DNA of 64,000 nucleotides from Brevundimonas fontaquae (GCF_017086445.1 NZ_CP070968.1:806001-870000), one strand, 5' to 3'. Positions 1-9,605 are shown, numbered from the stretch's first letter. Notes: generated by a model not told the origin, from the letters alone. Translations and numbers: made by a program.

Positions 1-499
1 ATTTGGACTGGCAACCGACGTCGCGGAAGGTGGTGAAGTCGTGGTGGCCGACCAGGACTTGCGCCGCATGGTGCATGGCTTCGGCGTCCAGGGTCTTCTT
101 GACGTGCCAGACGCGGTCGCGCTCCAGCACGGGCTGGGGGCGACGGTTCAGGATGCGGTACAGATAGCCTCGGCCAGTCGCCGAGAACCGGGCGTGCCAG
201 TCGGGGTCGGGCGCATATTCAGCCGCCAGGACGCAGACGTCCTGACGCACCAGATGGGCGTTCATGGCGTTCAGCACCGTATCCACGGGCCAGTCGCGTT
301 CCAGATCGGCATGAATGACCTGGGCCGTCGCATGGACCCCGGTGTCGGTGCGGCCGGCGGCGGCGATGCGGATCCGCTCGCCGGAAAAGGCGTGGATCGC
401 CGCCTCCAGCGCGCCCTGAACCGTCGGTTGGCCGTCTTGGGCCTGGAAGCCGTTGTAGGCCGTACCATCGTATTCGATCGTCAGCTTGTAGCGCGGCAT
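1..499 (-). CDS. truA: tRNA pseudouridine synthase A, N-terminal part (cut by window edge)
   Basis: TruA converts uridines 38-40 of the tRNA anticodon arm to pseudouridine in the cytoplasm. The visible 166 residues open with [17 protein letters not shown] and contain the family signature GRTDTGVHA at about residues 49-57, with D52 as the catalytic aspartate. About one third of the protein lies beyond base 1. The ATG overlaps the fmt stop codon in a TGATG arrangement, so translation is probably coupled to fmt. The fmt-truA order downstream of def is common in Alphaproteobacteria. Confidence 0.95.
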   Translation of the reverse strand, partial: MPRYKLTIEYDGTAYNGFQAQDGQPTVQGALEAAIHAFSGERIRIAAAGRTDTGVHATAQVIHADLERDWPVDTVLNAMNAHLVRQDVCVLAAEYAPDPDWHARFSATGRGYLYRILNRRPQPVLERDRVWHVKKTLDAEAMHHAAQVLVGHHDFTTFRDVGCQSK

Positions 500-1428
500 C
501 AGCCGAGCACGGTCCCGGCCGGCAGGGGGAAGCCGCGCAGCATCTCCTCGGCCGGTTGCGCCGCCTTGCCCTCGCGCTGAACGCGGATCAGACGCACGGC
601 GCCCTCGCCGCAGGCCACCGTCAGGGCGTCGTCCAGCACGGTTCCGGGCGCACCCGATCCGTCCGCCAAGGCCGACAGCAGCACCTTGATCCGCACGGGG
701 CCAGCCTCTGATGGGGCCTCGAACCAGGCGCCGGGGAAGGGCGACAGGCCGCGGATGTGGGCGTCCACCTCGGTGGCGGGGCGGCTCCAGACGATCCGGG
801 CCTCGGCCGGGGTGATCTTCTTGGCGTAGGTTGGCTCTCCGACCTGTTCTGACGGCGTGACGCCGCCCCGGTCGATGGCGGCCAGCGCGCGGGCCCACAG
901 GCCCGCGCCGACATGGGCCATCCGTTCGGACAGGCTGGCGGCCGTGTCGTCGGGCAGAATGTCCATCAATTCGCTGAGCAGGATGGGGCCTTCGTCCAGA
1001 CCCAGGCTCATCTGCATGATCTGGACGCCGGTCTGCTTGTCCCCGGCCATGATGGCCCGCTGGATCGGGGCGGCCCCGCGCCAGCGCGGCAGCAGCGAGC
1101 CATGCAGGTTCAGACAGCCCAGGCGTGGCGCCTCGAGCACCTCGGTCTTCAGAATCTGGCCGTAGGCGACGACGCAGGCCGCATCAAGATCCAGGCTTCT
1201 GAAGGTATCGATCGCCTCGGCGTCTTTCAGGCTTTCGGGCGTGAAGACGGGCAGGCCCATGGTCTCGGCGAAGGCGTGGACGGGCGACGGCGTCAGCTTC
1301 TGGCCCCGGCCCTTGGGGCGTGGCGGCTGCGAATAGACGGCGACGATCTCGTGACCCGAGGCGATCAGCTCGGCCAGGGACGGCACGGCGAAGTCGGGAG
1401 TTCCCATGAAGGCAAGGCGCATCGGCAC
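499..1428 (-). CDS. fmt: methionyl-tRNA formyltransferase
   Basis: Fmt formylates the methionine on initiator tRNA using 10-formyltetrahydrofolate. The 309-residue length is normal for the family. The N-terminal fold starts with [13 protein letters not shown]. Catalytic N107 and H109 lie in [18 protein letters not shown] (about 105-122), and the third catalytic residue is D145 in SLGLDEGP. The C-terminal tRNA-binding domain follows from about residue 210. It sits 12 bases after the small membrane protein gene and two genes after def, which removes the formyl group that Fmt adds. An ATG two codons in (MRLAF) could also be the start. Confidence 0.97.
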   Translation of the reverse strand: MPMRLAFMGTPDFAVPSLAELIASGHEIVAVYSQPPRPKGRGQKLTPSPVHAFAETMGLPVFTPESLKDAEAIDTFRSLDLDAACVVAYGQILKTEVLEAPRLGCLNLHGSLLPRWRGAAPIQRAIMAGDKQTGVQIMQMSLGLDEGPILLSELMDILPDDTAASLSERMAHVGAGLWARALAAIDRGGVTPSEQVGEPTYAKKITPAEARIVWSRPATEVDAHIRGLSPFPGAWFEAPSEAGPVRIKVLLSALADGSGAPGTVLDDALTVACGEGAVRLIRVQREGKAAQPAEEMLRGFPLPAGTVLG

Positions 1429-1440
1429 GCCTTTAGAGAA

Positions 1441-1719
1441 TTACTGCCAGCGGGTGAAGACGCCGCCGCCCTCGTCCCATTCGCCGCCCGCATCCAAGGC
1501 GTCGTCGAAATCGAGCAGACGGTCCAGCAGAAGGCCGGCGACAACACCCAGCAGGGCCACGCCGGCCAGGGTGGCGATGCCGGCGACGCCGACCTTCTGG
1601 CTGCGCGTCAGGCGACGACGGCCCGAGGAGTCGATGATCAGCGAGCGGCCGCGCGGGATGGACGGCGCGATACGACGTGCGGCGCGTTCTATACGTTCGG
1701 GGCGGACGATCTTGGTCAT
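1441..1719 (-). CDS. small single-pass membrane protein of unknown function
   Basis: I do not recognise a family for this 92-residue protein. It has a very basic N-terminus (about residues 1-42, rich in Arg), one hydrophobic stretch at about 43-66 (VGVAGIATLAGVALLGVV and onward) and an acidic tail (DFDDALDAGGEWDEGGG). The charge pattern suggests the basic end is cytoplasmic. Its ATG overlaps the def stop codon (TGATG) and fmt follows after 12 bases, so it is embedded in the def-fmt-truA operon. The tight coupling argues that it is a real gene rather than a chance frame. Confidence 0.75.
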   Translation of the reverse strand: MTKIVRPERIERAARRIAPSIPRGRSLIIDSSGRRRLTRSQKVGVAGIATLAGVALLGVVAGLLLDRLLDFDDALDAGGEWDEGGGVFTRWQ

Positions 1720-2294
1720 CAGGCGGCGATCCTGTCGCGGGCGGCCTTCTTGACCTTGGTCACGGCGCGGTCCCGCTTGAGACGCGACAGATGGTCGATG
1801 AAGAGCACGCCGTTAAGGTGGTCCATCTCGTGCTGGATGCAGACGGCGTAGAGGCCCTCGGCCTCTTCCTCCACCGACTGACCGTCACGGTTCAGATAGC
1901 GAATGCGGACGCGGGCCGGGCGTTCCACCTTGTCGAAATACTCGGGGATCGACAGGCAGCCTTCCTCGTAGGTGTAGAGCTCGTCCGAGGTCCACAGGAT
2001 TTCCGGGTTGGCGAAGAAGCGCGGGTTCTTGCGCGCCTCGGCGTTCTCGGCCGCTTCTTCCTCGGTCTCGCAGACCACGCCGTCCTTGTCGCCCAGGTCC
2101 ATGACGATCACGCGGTCAAGGGCGCCGATCTGCACGGCGGCCAGGCCGATGCCCGGCGCGTCGTACATCGTCTCCAGCATATCATCCATCAGGGCGCGGA
2201 CGGCGTCGTCCACGGCCGCTACGGGCTTGGATACCTGCTTCAGGATCGCCAGGTCGGCGGCGTTGTCGATGGTGAGGATGCGTCGAATGGCCAT
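1719..2294 (-). CDS. def: peptide deformylase
   Basis: Def removes the N-formyl group from new proteins, using a metal ion. All three family motifs are present: GIGLAAVQ at residues 48-55, EGCLS at about 111-115 with metal ligand C113, and HEMDH at 155-159 with the other ligands and the catalytic Glu. At 191 residues it is slightly long because of a Glu-rich insertion at about 74-92 ([16 protein letters not shown]), which is also the likely reason for its acidic middle. It is the first gene of the def, small membrane protein, fmt, truA operon. Confidence 0.97.
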   Translation of the reverse strand: MAIRRILTIDNAADLAILKQVSKPVAAVDDAVRALMDDMLETMYDAPGIGLAAVQIGALDRVIVMDLGDKDGVVCETEEEAAENAEARKNPRFFANPEILWTSDELYTYEEGCLSIPEYFDKVERPARVRIRYLNRDGQSVEEEAEGLYAVCIQHEMDHLNGVLFIDHLSRLKRDRAVTKVKKAARDRIAA

Positions 2295-2351
2295 GGCCGG
2301 GACGTAGGCCCGCCCCGGCGCAAGGTCAAGATTTGCGCCTCTTGCCGCGCT

Positions 2352-2753
2352 CTACGCCTTGCCGGGCAGAGCGCGGGGTTTGCGGTGCTCGTCGATGGCC
2401 ACATAGGTGAAGACGCCCTGGGTCACGCGCACCGATGCGGCCTGGGGCTGGCCCCGCGCCCGCTTCCACGCCTCGACCTGGACGCGGATGGAGGTGCGGC
2501 CCGAGCCGATGACATGGGCGTAGATGCTGACCTCGTCGCCGACCGAGACGGGCTGGTGAAAGACCATGCCGTCCAGCGCCACGGTGGCGCAGCGCCCGCA
2601 GGCCAGTTCGAACGCCGGGGTCGCGCCCGCGAGGTCCATCTGCGCCAGCAGCCAGCCGCCGAAGATGTCGCCCTCGGGGTTGGTGTCGGCAGGCATGGCG
2701 ATGATGCGACCGACGGGCTGGAATTCGGGCGGATGTTCGGGAGCGTCGGACAT
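2352..2753 (-). CDS. yciA: acyl-CoA thioesterase, YciA-type hot-dog protein
   Basis: This is a 133-residue single hot-dog domain enzyme expected to hydrolyse acyl-CoA to free acid and CoA. The diagnostic segment is NPEGDIFGGWLLAQMDLAG at about residues 24-42, which closely matches YciA proteins (N-x-x-G-D-I-F-G-G-W with the catalytic Asp). It is followed by a typical strand, VALDGMVFHQPVSVGDEVSI. The assignment rests on these motifs. Substrate chain length cannot be read from the sequence. It lies between def and a hypothetical gene, with no obvious operon link to either. Confidence 0.88.
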   Translation of the reverse strand: MSDAPEHPPEFQPVGRIIAMPADTNPEGDIFGGWLLAQMDLAGATPAFELACGRCATVALDGMVFHQPVSVGDEVSIYAHVIGSGRTSIRVQVEAWKRARGQPQAASVRVTQGVFTYVAIDEHRKPRALPGKA

Positions 2754-2786
2754 AGAAGGAGCCTGCAGTTCGGGGAGGCCGGCTCT

Positions 2787-3365
2787 CTAGCGCGGCTTCG
2801 GCGGCTTGTCGCCCTTGAGCGCTTTGGGACGTGCGGGCTCTGGGACGGACAGGTTCAGACGGGATGTGCGAAAAGCCTGCGCATCGCGCAGGGCTCGCCA
2901 GGCAGCGCCCAGTTCCATGGCGGTCAGCAGATGATCCTGGGTCAGCGCGACGCGCCGAGACGCCCGCAAGGTCGCGACATCGGCCATCAGACGCGCAGCG
3001 GCCTGCACATCCTCGCGGTCCGACCGCGCGCCCAAATCCTCGAGGCGGGCGAAACGCCATCCCTGTTCGGGCGGATAGCGCAGGGCCAGGGCGAAGCGTT
3101 CGGACGGCTCGATCTGGCGGGCGATAAAAACCCAGTCCGCCGTTTCGGGATCGCGACGATAGTGGCCCGGCTGGGTGGGAAGGCCCGCCTGGGCGTAGAT
3201 CTCCAGCGCCCCGGCTTCGATTTCAGCCAAGGCCAGGCTCAAGGCGTCGGGTTCTTCGGGGTCCAGCTCGGTCGGCCGCTCGAACGGGTCGATCGTGTCC
3301 TCGGCGGGCGTAGCCGGGAACTTGCGTAAAAACAGTCCCGAAAACAGCGCCCGCCGTCTGGCCAT
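2787..3365 (-). CDS. hypothetical protein next to polysaccharide export gene
   Basis: No family is recognised in this 192-residue protein. It starts with a basic patch (MARRRALFSGLFLRKFP), has an acidic Pro/Glu region at about 25-45, and then a mixed alpha/beta middle with the segment DWVFIARQIEPSERFALALRYPPEQGW (about 78-104, quoted in parts here only as a landmark). The C-terminus is Lys/Pro-rich. No signal peptide or membrane segment is evident. Its start lies four bases from the stop of the Wza-like lipoprotein gene, so the two are probably co-transcribed. A role in exopolysaccharide export is only a context guess. Confidence 0.7.
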   Translation of the reverse strand: MARRRALFSGLFLRKFPATPAEDTIDPFERPTELDPEEPDALSLALAEIEAGALEIYAQAGLPTQPGHYRRDPETADWVFIARQIEPSERFALALRYPPEQGWRFARLEDLGARSDREDVQAAARLMADVATLRASRRVALTQDHLLTAMELGAAWRALRDAQAFRTSRLNLSVPEPARPKALKGDKPPKPR

Positions 3366-3369
3366 GACG

Positions 3370-4539
3370 TCAGCGATTCAGCGTGCTTGTCACCGACACG
3401 TCATAGACGACGCGGGTCAGGCTCTGAACGACCTCGAAGAACTTGCGCATCTCGGCGGCGCCGGCCAGGGGCACATAGATCACGTCCTCGGGCATGACCT
3501 GCATGTTGGTGGCCGCGAAGACGTTGGCGGCGTCGCTGAAGTCCAGTTCGTAGACGACCGGCACGCCGCGCGGCGTGGCGGGCTGGTTGATGCCCAGCGC
3601 CTGGGCCACCTCGGGGCGTTCGAAGCGGAAGATCAGAACGCGACGCGCATTGGCCGTAGCGGTGTTCAGACCGCCGACCTTGGAGAGGGCGCCGGTCAAG
3701 GTCATCGGCCCGGCCGGCATATCGACCTGCGCGACGGCGTTCAGACCACCAAAGGTGGAGAAACGGCGAGGCTTGTACTGGACATTGACCACGTCGCCAC
3801 GTTGCAGGCGGACGTTCTCGCCAAACTCGGTCGTCACGGCTGAGAGGGGGGCGGTGTAAGTCTGCCCGCCGCGCTGGATCGAGATGGTCAGGTCGTCGGT
3901 GGAGCGGGCCGAGCCGCCGGCCGCTGCAATCACGTCCAGGATGCGGTCGCTGTTGACGCCCAACGGGGCACGACCCGGCTGGCGCACGTCGCCCAGCACA
4001 TTGACCGTGTTGGAGGCGTTTCCGGCGATGGACACCAGCACCTGCGGATTGGCGATCTTGCCAACCAGGGCGCGCCGGATCGCCGCCGCCGCCTGGGTCG
4101 AGGTCAGGCCCTGAACACGAACCTGCCCGCCGAACGGAATGGTCACTGAGCCTGACCGATCGACCGTCGCGCCGGGCAGAGCCTGATTGCCGCCGGACAT
4201 GGTGGCGGCGTTGCGGCCCGACGCCGAGCCGGCGCCCAGAGTTCCACCGAATAGCGAACCGGACGGATCGAAGATCGAGATCGCCAGGGTGTCGCCTTCG
4301 CCGATCACGTCTGCAGGCTGATCGCTCGATCCTGCCGCGAGGCTGCCGAAGAACTGCGGCGGGATCTGCTTCATGCGTTCGGTGGCTTCGAATGTCAGCG
4401 GCACCAGCGCGTAGCTGCCCAGTGCCGAGGCGGTCGTAGCCCCGGCGTTGACCGAGGCGCCTGAGGGCCCGTCGCGAGGCAGAGTGGAGCAGCCGCCGAG
4501 AATGGCGACAATGGCAAGCGGCAGAATGGTGCGCGTCAT
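3370..4539 (-). CDS. Wza-like polysaccharide export lipoprotein
   Basis: This is an outer-membrane polysaccharide export protein. The N-terminus carries a lipoprotein signal with lipobox ILGGC, giving lipidated C17. A Poly_export-type region follows, with GEGDTLAISIFDPSG at about residues 81-95 and SGSVTIPFGGQVRVQGLT further on, and then one or two SLBB-like repeats (VNVLGDVRQPGRAPLG and onward). The 389-residue length fits the Wza/BexD family. It is followed by a hypothetical gene (2787-3365) and preceded by a glycosyltransferase and kdsD, all on the minus strand. This suggests a capsule, exopolysaccharide or holdfast-like surface polymer. No inner-membrane Wzc partner is in the window. Confidence 0.9.
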   Translation of the reverse strand: MTRTILPLAIVAILGGCSTLPRDGPSGASVNAGATTASALGSYALVPLTFEATERMKQIPPQFFGSLAAGSSDQPADVIGEGDTLAISIFDPSGSLFGGTLGAGSASGRNAATMSGGNQALPGATVDRSGSVTIPFGGQVRVQGLTSTQAAAAIRRALVGKIANPQVLVSIAGNASNTVNVLGDVRQPGRAPLGVNSDRILDVIAAAGGSARSTDDLTISIQRGGQTYTAPLSAVTTEFGENVRLQRGDVVNVQYKPRRFSTFGGLNAVAQVDMPAGPMTLTGALSKVGGLNTATANARRVLIFRFERPEVAQALGINQPATPRGVPVVYELDFSDAANVFAATNMQVMPEDVIYVPLAGAAEMRKFFEVVQSLTRVVYDVSVTSTLNR

Positions 4540-4569
4540 GAAGCTGGATAGCCCTCGTTCGCGGATTGA

Positions 4570-5853
4570 TTACAAGCCTTTGACCGCGCTCGCCAGTGGC
4601 GAAACGGGCTGAAGGCCGATGGCGTCGGCGACGATGCGGAAATGCTGGGGCCAGGACGGCGCTTCATACGGCGTCGGCGACGTCAGGATCGCCTGTGTCG
4701 CACGCTCGATCGCGGCCAGCCAACCCAGACCATCCAGCGGATCGATCAGTTCGGCGTCGGGTGTCAGTTCGCGGTGCGGGGGGATGTCGGAGGCGATCAG
4801 CGACAGGCCCATGGCGCAGGCCTCTACGGCGGGAAGGTCGAAGCCTTCGACCGACGAAGGAGCCAGGACAGCGCGCGCCCCACGCATCAGCCTGGTCAGC
4901 ATAGCGTCTGAGAGGTTGGAGGCCTGGTGCACCACACCTTGCAGATTGGGTGAGCGTTGCAGGTGGTCGAGCACAGCCTCATTCTCCCAGCCATAACGAC
5001 CGACCAGCACGAGGGACGGCGTCTGGTCGCCCATCCGTTCTTCCAGTCGCCGCCATAGCGTCAGCAGCAAAGCCAGATTCTTGCGCGCCTCGATCGTGCC
5101 GACATGGACGAAATAGGGACGCGGCGCCACGATCGCGTCGCCGGCGACGAAGGCCGGCTCCAGCCCGAGGTGCGCGACGTAGACCGGCGGCAGGGGCAGG
5201 CCCTCGCGCGCGGCGAAGGCGCGGAGTTCATCGCCAGTGTAGGCGGAGTTGACGATGATCCGGCTGGCCAGACGCAGGGTGTTTGAGACCCGCGCATGGT
5301 GTTTGTCGCCGTCGCCGGGTCGGCAGAACTCAGGATGAGTGACGGGGATCAGATCGTGTAGCAGGACGACGCGCTCGATCCCGGCGGCGTTCAAATCTTG
5401 CAGCGCCGTCGGCTCATGCAGGGTCGTGTGACCAACGGTCAGATAGAGGTCCGCCGCCGGCAGCGGGGCGGCGTGGCGCGAACGGAAGAACTGTTTGAAA
5501 ACCCGCGTCTTATCGGCGGGCTTCTCCTTCGCGGGCGCGGGCGCCGGGCACAGCACTGAGGCGGCCGGCCGTCGTTCCGCCGTCAGGGCGGCGAGCAGCC
5601 GCTGCTCGTGCGCCAGATCGGCCGCCGTGCTGGCGGCGCCGTTCCACTTGGCGCGCAGGTCGGCCACGAACCGCCGGAACCAGCCGATCTCGACGGCCAC
5701 GAGTCGGTTCTTGCGTCCCCGCACCGGGATGGTGGTGACATCGGGCGAGGCCAGCAGCCATTCGGCATAGGCCAGACACACCCGGTCCACGCCCGTCGGC
5801 GCCGACCGTTCGGCCCGGCTCATCAGCCGGCTGGCGTCATAGAGAATGCGCAT
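4570..5853 (-). CDS. glycosyltransferase, GT4-like (GT-B fold)
   Basis: This 427-residue protein is a probable GT-B glycosyltransferase. The C-terminal half carries the nucleotide-sugar site: YFVHVGTIEARKNLALLL at about 235-252 and SSVEGFDLPAVEACAMG at about 337-353, the E-x7-E motif of GT4 enzymes. The N-terminal half starts with MRILYDASRLMSRAERSAPTGVDR, an opening seen in mannosyltransferase-like proteins. It has no membrane segment. One base separates it from the kdsD stop codon, so the two are co-transcribed. The acceptor and donor are unknown. The neighbouring Wza-like protein suggests work on an exported polysaccharide. Confidence 0.88.
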   Translation of the reverse strand: MRILYDASRLMSRAERSAPTGVDRVCLAYAEWLLASPDVTTIPVRGRKNRLVAVEIGWFRRFVADLRAKWNGAASTAADLAHEQRLLAALTAERRPAASVLCPAPAPAKEKPADKTRVFKQFFRSRHAAPLPAADLYLTVGHTTLHEPTALQDLNAAGIERVVLLHDLIPVTHPEFCRPGDGDKHHARVSNTLRLASRIIVNSAYTGDELRAFAAREGLPLPPVYVAHLGLEPAFVAGDAIVAPRPYFVHVGTIEARKNLALLLTLWRRLEERMGDQTPSLVLVGRYGWENEAVLDHLQRSPNLQGVVHQASNLSDAMLTRLMRGARAVLAPSSVEGFDLPAVEACAMGLSLIASDIPPHRELTPDAELIDPLDGLGWLAAIERATQAILTSPTPYEAPSWPQHFRIVADAIGLQPVSPLASAVKGL

Positions 5854-5854
5854 A

Positions 5855-6847
5855 CTAGGCGACGTAGCCGGCCTGCATCAGTTCGGCGATATGGACGATG
5901 GCCGTGGGCTTGCCGTCCTCGACCACGAACAGATTGGCGATCTTGTTGGCGGTCAACAGATCGACGACGTCGCTCATGCGCGCATCCGGATCGACGGTGA
6001 TGGGATTGGCGCCCATGATATCGGCCGCCGTAAGATGGGTGGTGTCGCGTTGGAAGGCCCGGCGCAGGTCGCCGTCGGTGACGATGCCCGCAAGCGCGCC
6101 ATCGGCGTCCAGGACGGCCACCGCCCCCTTTCGGCCTTCGGTGATCGCCGAGACCACGTCGCCGAAGCTGGCGTTCAACGGGACGCTGGCCGGGACGGCG
6201 GCATTGTCGCCCATCCATTCGCGCACGCTTTGCAGGCTCATGCCGAGGGCGCCGCCGGGGTGGTGCAGGCCGAAGTCCATGGCCGTGAATTCGCGGCGAT
6301 CCATCAGCACCATGGCCAAGGCATCGCCAAGAGCCAGGGTCATCAGGGTCGAAGTGGTGGGCGCCAAGCCGTTGGGGCAGGCCTCGGCGACCTTCGGCAT
6401 GGTCAGGCAGACCGCTGCGTTGCGGCCGAGGAAGCTGGCCGGGCGCTGGGTGATGGCGATCACGGGAATGCCGTTGCGTTGGCAATAGATCAGCGGATCG
6501 CGTAGTTCGCGGCTCTCGCCCGAGTTGGAGATGGCCAGCACCGTCACGTCGGGACGCAGCATCCCCAGGTCGCCGTGGCTCATTTCGGCGGGGTGAACGA
6601 AGAAGGCGTTGGTGCCGGTCGAGGCCAGGGTGGCGGCGATCTTTCCGCCGATATGGCCCGACTTGCCCATGCCGGTGACCACCACATAGCCCGGTCGGCT
6701 CATGATCACATCGACCGCGCGGGCCATCGACACATCGATCGAGCGTTCCAGCGCCTCCAGCGCTTCGATGTTCAGGCGCACGACCTCACGGGCGCGGTCG
6801 GTCATCACGGCGATGTCGTCGGGGGTCGAGTGAGCGATCTCGGTCAT
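5855..6847 (-). CDS. kdsD: arabinose-5-phosphate isomerase, KdsD/KpsF family
   Basis: KdsD interconverts ribulose-5-phosphate and arabinose-5-phosphate, the first step of KDO synthesis for lipopolysaccharide. The 330 residues contain an SIS domain (TGMGKSGHIG at about 58-67, SNSGES) followed by two CBS domains (about 205-265 and 275-328; GIVTDGDLRRAF is typical). I chose the ATG at 6847 because AGGA lies about six bases upstream. The frame is open further upstream to 6955, but that part is a basic sequence unlike the family. The genes that follow are a glycosyltransferase and a Wza-like exporter. Confidence 0.95.
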   Translation of the reverse strand: MTEIAHSTPDDIAVMTDRAREVVRLNIEALEALERSIDVSMARAVDVIMSRPGYVVVTGMGKSGHIGGKIAATLASTGTNAFFVHPAEMSHGDLGMLRPDVTVLAISNSGESRELRDPLIYCQRNGIPVIAITQRPASFLGRNAAVCLTMPKVAEACPNGLAPTTSTLMTLALGDALAMVLMDRREFTAMDFGLHHPGGALGMSLQSVREWMGDNAAVPASVPLNASFGDVVSAITEGRKGAVAVLDADGALAGIVTDGDLRRAFQRDTTHLTAADIMGANPITVDPDARMSDVVDLLTANKIANLFVVEDGKPTAIVHIAELMQAGYVA

Positions 6848-7015
6848 TGTTTCCTGGCCCGCAGCCGGGCTCTCCTTCTTTGACGAGCGCGATCCGCCGT
6901 GAGTGCGTTTCGCGCGCCGCCTCCCTTTCAGACGACTTTGTCGGTTTCTGGTCAACCTTTGCCGCTCTGGCGCGTTACGCCGACCGGGGAACTAAAACAA
7001 AGAGTTTGATCGTCA

Positions 7016-7774
7016 ATGCCGTCTCATGCCGGAGCCGCCTCGCTATTGCTCCCGACACCGCCCGTCGTCGCCGACGGGATCGCCCTGTTCCTGGACATGG
7101 ACGGCGTGCTGGCGCCGATGGCCCCGACGCCCGACGCCGTCGTGCCGACTGCGCGTCGTACGGCGGCGCTGAAAGCGGTAGAGGTGCGACTTGCGGGCCG
7201 CGTCGCCATCGTCAGCGGCCGCACTATCGCCGAGATCGACCGCATTTCCGATCACGCCCTTATCTCGGGCTCGGGCGTACATGGCCTGGAGCGGCGTCTG
7301 AAGGACGGCTCCATTGAACGCAAGACGCCCGACGCCGGCGTCGCCCAGGCGCTGGATGCATTCGAGGAATTCGCCGCCGATCGCCCCGGCGTGATCGTCG
7401 AGGACAAAGGCGTCTCCGTCGGTCTGCACTATCGTCAGGCGCCGGACGAAGCCGGCGCGGCCAAGGGACTGGCGGCCGAGCTTCAGGCCGAGACCGGGCT
7501 GACCCTACAGCCGGGCCATATGGTGCTGGAGCTGAAGACGCCCGGCGCCGACAAGGGCACGGCCGTCACGGCCTTCATGCAAGAGGCGCCGTTCAAGGGC
7601 GCGGTCCCAGTCATGTTGGGCGACGATCTGACCGACGAGTATGGGTTCGAGGCTGCGGCGGCGCTGGGCGGATACGGCGTGCTGGTCGGCCCCGAGCGCG
7701 AAACGGCGGCGCGTTACCGTCTGGACGATGTGGATGCTGTGCTCACCTGGCTTGAAGCCGTAGCGAAGGCCTGA
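7016..7774 (+). CDS. otsB: trehalose-6-phosphate phosphatase
   Basis: OtsB removes the phosphate from trehalose-6-phosphate to give trehalose. It is a HAD-superfamily enzyme: motif I is LDMDGVLAP (nucleophile D27, acid/base D29), the motif II/III region includes VSGR, and motif IV is GDDLTDEYGFEA with D203 and D204. The 252-residue length is standard. It stops four bases before the GH15 gene and is followed by otsA, forming one trehalose operon. No clear Shine-Dalgarno sequence precedes the ATG, but no better start is visible. Confidence 0.95.
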   Translation: MPSHAGAASLLLPTPPVVADGIALFLDMDGVLAPMAPTPDAVVPTARRTAALKAVEVRLAGRVAIVSGRTIAEIDRISDHALISGSGVHGLERRLKDGSIERKTPDAGVAQALDAFEEFAADRPGVIVEDKGVSVGLHYRQAPDEAGAAKGLAAELQAETGLTLQPGHMVLELKTPGADKGTAVTAFMQEAPFKGAVPVMLGDDLTDEYGFEAAAALGGYGVLVGPERETAARYRLDDVDAVLTWLEAVAKA

Positions 7775-7778
7775 ACCG

Positions 7779-9563
7779 ATGAAGCCCAATCTGGATCTGT
7801 TTCCCATCGGCAACTGCGGCGTCAGCGCCCTGATCGACCGTCAGGGGCGTTTCGTCTGGGCCTGCGCGCCGCGGGTGGACGGCGACCCGGTCTTCTCCGC
7901 CCTGATGGACGGCTTGGAGCCCGAGCATGGCTTCTGGGCCATCGAGATGGAGGACGTAAAGTCGATCGATCAGGCCTATGTCCGCAACACGCCGGTTCTA
8001 CGCACGGTGATGACGGCCGATGACGGATCGTCAGCCGAGATCATCGATTTCGCCCCGCGTCATCCGAAGCACTCGCGCACCTATCGGCCGCTGGCCTTTG
8101 CGCGCATCGTGCGGCCGCTGTCGGGGACGCCGCGCATCCGTGTGCGGTTGCGGCCCTCGACAGACTGGGGCGCGCGCCCGGCGCCGCACACCTCCGGATC
8201 TAACCACATCCGCTATATGTGCGCCGACGTCACCTTCCGCCTGACGACCGATTGTCCTGTGTCGCATGTGCTGGAGGAGCGCGTGTTCCGGCTGGAGCGG
8301 TCGCACGCCTTCTTCCTGGGCCCGGACGAGGGCTATGACCAGGATGTCGGCCACGGCGTTCATGGCGCACTCGATCGCACGGTCGCCTATTGGCAGGACT
8401 GGGTGCGCAAACTCTATCTGCCGCTCGACTATCAGGAAGCTGTGATCCGCGCGGCGATCACGCTGAAGCTGTGCGCCTATGAAGAGACCGGCGCCATCGT
8501 CGCCGCCATGACGACGTCGGTGCCCGAGTTCAAGGAGAGCGGGCGCAACTGGGACTATCGCTACTGCTGGATCCGCGATGCCTATTACACGGTGCGGGCG
8601 CTGAACCGGTTGGGTGCGGTCGACATCCTCGAGAACTACCTCGTCTATCTGAGGAATCTGGTCGACGATTCCGCCGGCGGCCATGTTCAGCCGGTCTATG
8701 GCGTGGGTCTTGAGCCCGGAATCGGCGAGAGCATCATCGACAGCGTCGAGGGCTACCGCGGCATGAAGCCGGTGCGGATCGGCAATCAGGCGCACGAACA
8801 TCTGCAACACGACGTCTACGGACAGATCGTGCTGCCTCTGGTTCAGGCCTTCTATGACGCACGGCTGCTGCGTCCCGGCACGCTGGAGGATTTCCACGCG
8901 CTGGAGGCGATCGGCGAGCGAGCCTTCGCCATGCACGATCAGACCGACGCGGGCCTGTGGGAGTTTCGCACCATTGCGCGGGTCCACACCTATTCATCCG
9001 TCATGTGCTGGGCCGCCTGCGATCGTCTGGCCAAGGCGGCGGAACATCTGAACCTGCCGGATCGGGCCGCCTTTTGGCGTGAGCGCGCGCAGATCATCCG
9101 TCAGCGGATTGAGGCGGAGGCCTATCTGCCCGACGAGGGTCGATTCGCCGCCAGCTTCGGCGGCCGCGAGCTGGACGCCTCCCTGCTGCAGATGACCGAT
9201 CTGGGCTTCCTAGAGGCGCACGATCCGCGTCAGGTCGCCACCTTCGACGCCATCGAGCGCGATCTGAAGAAGGGCAGCCACCTGTTCCGCTATGTGGAGC
9301 CGGACGACTTCGGCGAGCCGGAGACCGCCTTCAACTTCTGCACCTTCTGGTTCATCGAGGCCCTGCACCAGAACGGCCGCATCGAGGAAGCCCGCACCAT
9401 CTTCCAGGAGATGCTGAGCCGGCGGACGGCCGCAGGGCTGTTGAGCGAGGACATCTCGATCGACGATGGCGAGCTGTGGGGCAACTATCCGCAGACCTAT
9501 TCCCTGGTCGGCATCATCAATTGCGCCGTGCTGTTGAGCCGTTCGTGGACCGATGTGCGTTAA
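7779..9563 (+). CDS. glycoside hydrolase family 15 protein (possible trehalase)
   Basis: This 594-residue protein has the two-part layout of bacterial GH15 enzymes: an N-terminal beta-sandwich domain (about 1-230, with FPIGNCGVSALIDRQGRFVW at the start) and an (alpha/alpha)6 catalytic barrel containing NWDYRYCWIRDA at about 257-268. No signal peptide is visible, so it should be cytoplasmic. GH15 includes glucoamylases and also trehalases characterised from mycobacteria. The position between otsB and otsA, with gaps of 4 and 42 bases, makes a trehalose-related substrate the best inference. A glucoamylase-like or regulatory role cannot be excluded from sequence alone. Confidence 0.88.
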   Translation: MKPNLDLFPIGNCGVSALIDRQGRFVWACAPRVDGDPVFSALMDGLEPEHGFWAIEMEDVKSIDQAYVRNTPVLRTVMTADDGSSAEIIDFAPRHPKHSRTYRPLAFARIVRPLSGTPRIRVRLRPSTDWGARPAPHTSGSNHIRYMCADVTFRLTTDCPVSHVLEERVFRLERSHAFFLGPDEGYDQDVGHGVHGALDRTVAYWQDWVRKLYLPLDYQEAVIRAAITLKLCAYEETGAIVAAMTTSVPEFKESGRNWDYRYCWIRDAYYTVRALNRLGAVDILENYLVYLRNLVDDSAGGHVQPVYGVGLEPGIGESIIDSVEGYRGMKPVRIGNQAHEHLQHDVYGQIVLPLVQAFYDARLLRPGTLEDFHALEAIGERAFAMHDQTDAGLWEFRTIARVHTYSSVMCWAACDRLAKAAEHLNLPDRAAFWRERAQIIRQRIEAEAYLPDEGRFAASFGGRELDASLLQMTDLGFLEAHDPRQVATFDAIERDLKKGSHLFRYVEPDDFGEPETAFNFCTFWFIEALHQNGRIEEARTIFQEMLSRRTAAGLLSEDISIDDGELWGNYPQTYSLVGIINCAVLLSRSWTDVR

Positions 9564-9605
9564 TGTCTGGACCCCGGGGCTGGGGTCGCTGTGTAAAGTG
9601 AAGTT

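Noticed and set aside
1677..3329. Long plus-strand open frame opposite def, the thioesterase and a hypothetical gene
   Set aside because: It is antisense to def with all its motifs, has Gly/Arg/His/Asp-rich shadow composition, no recognisable domain and no ribosome site. The same holds for long antisense frames at 14026-15807, 28425-30236, 34888-36630 and 43271-44659. High GC keeps such frames open.
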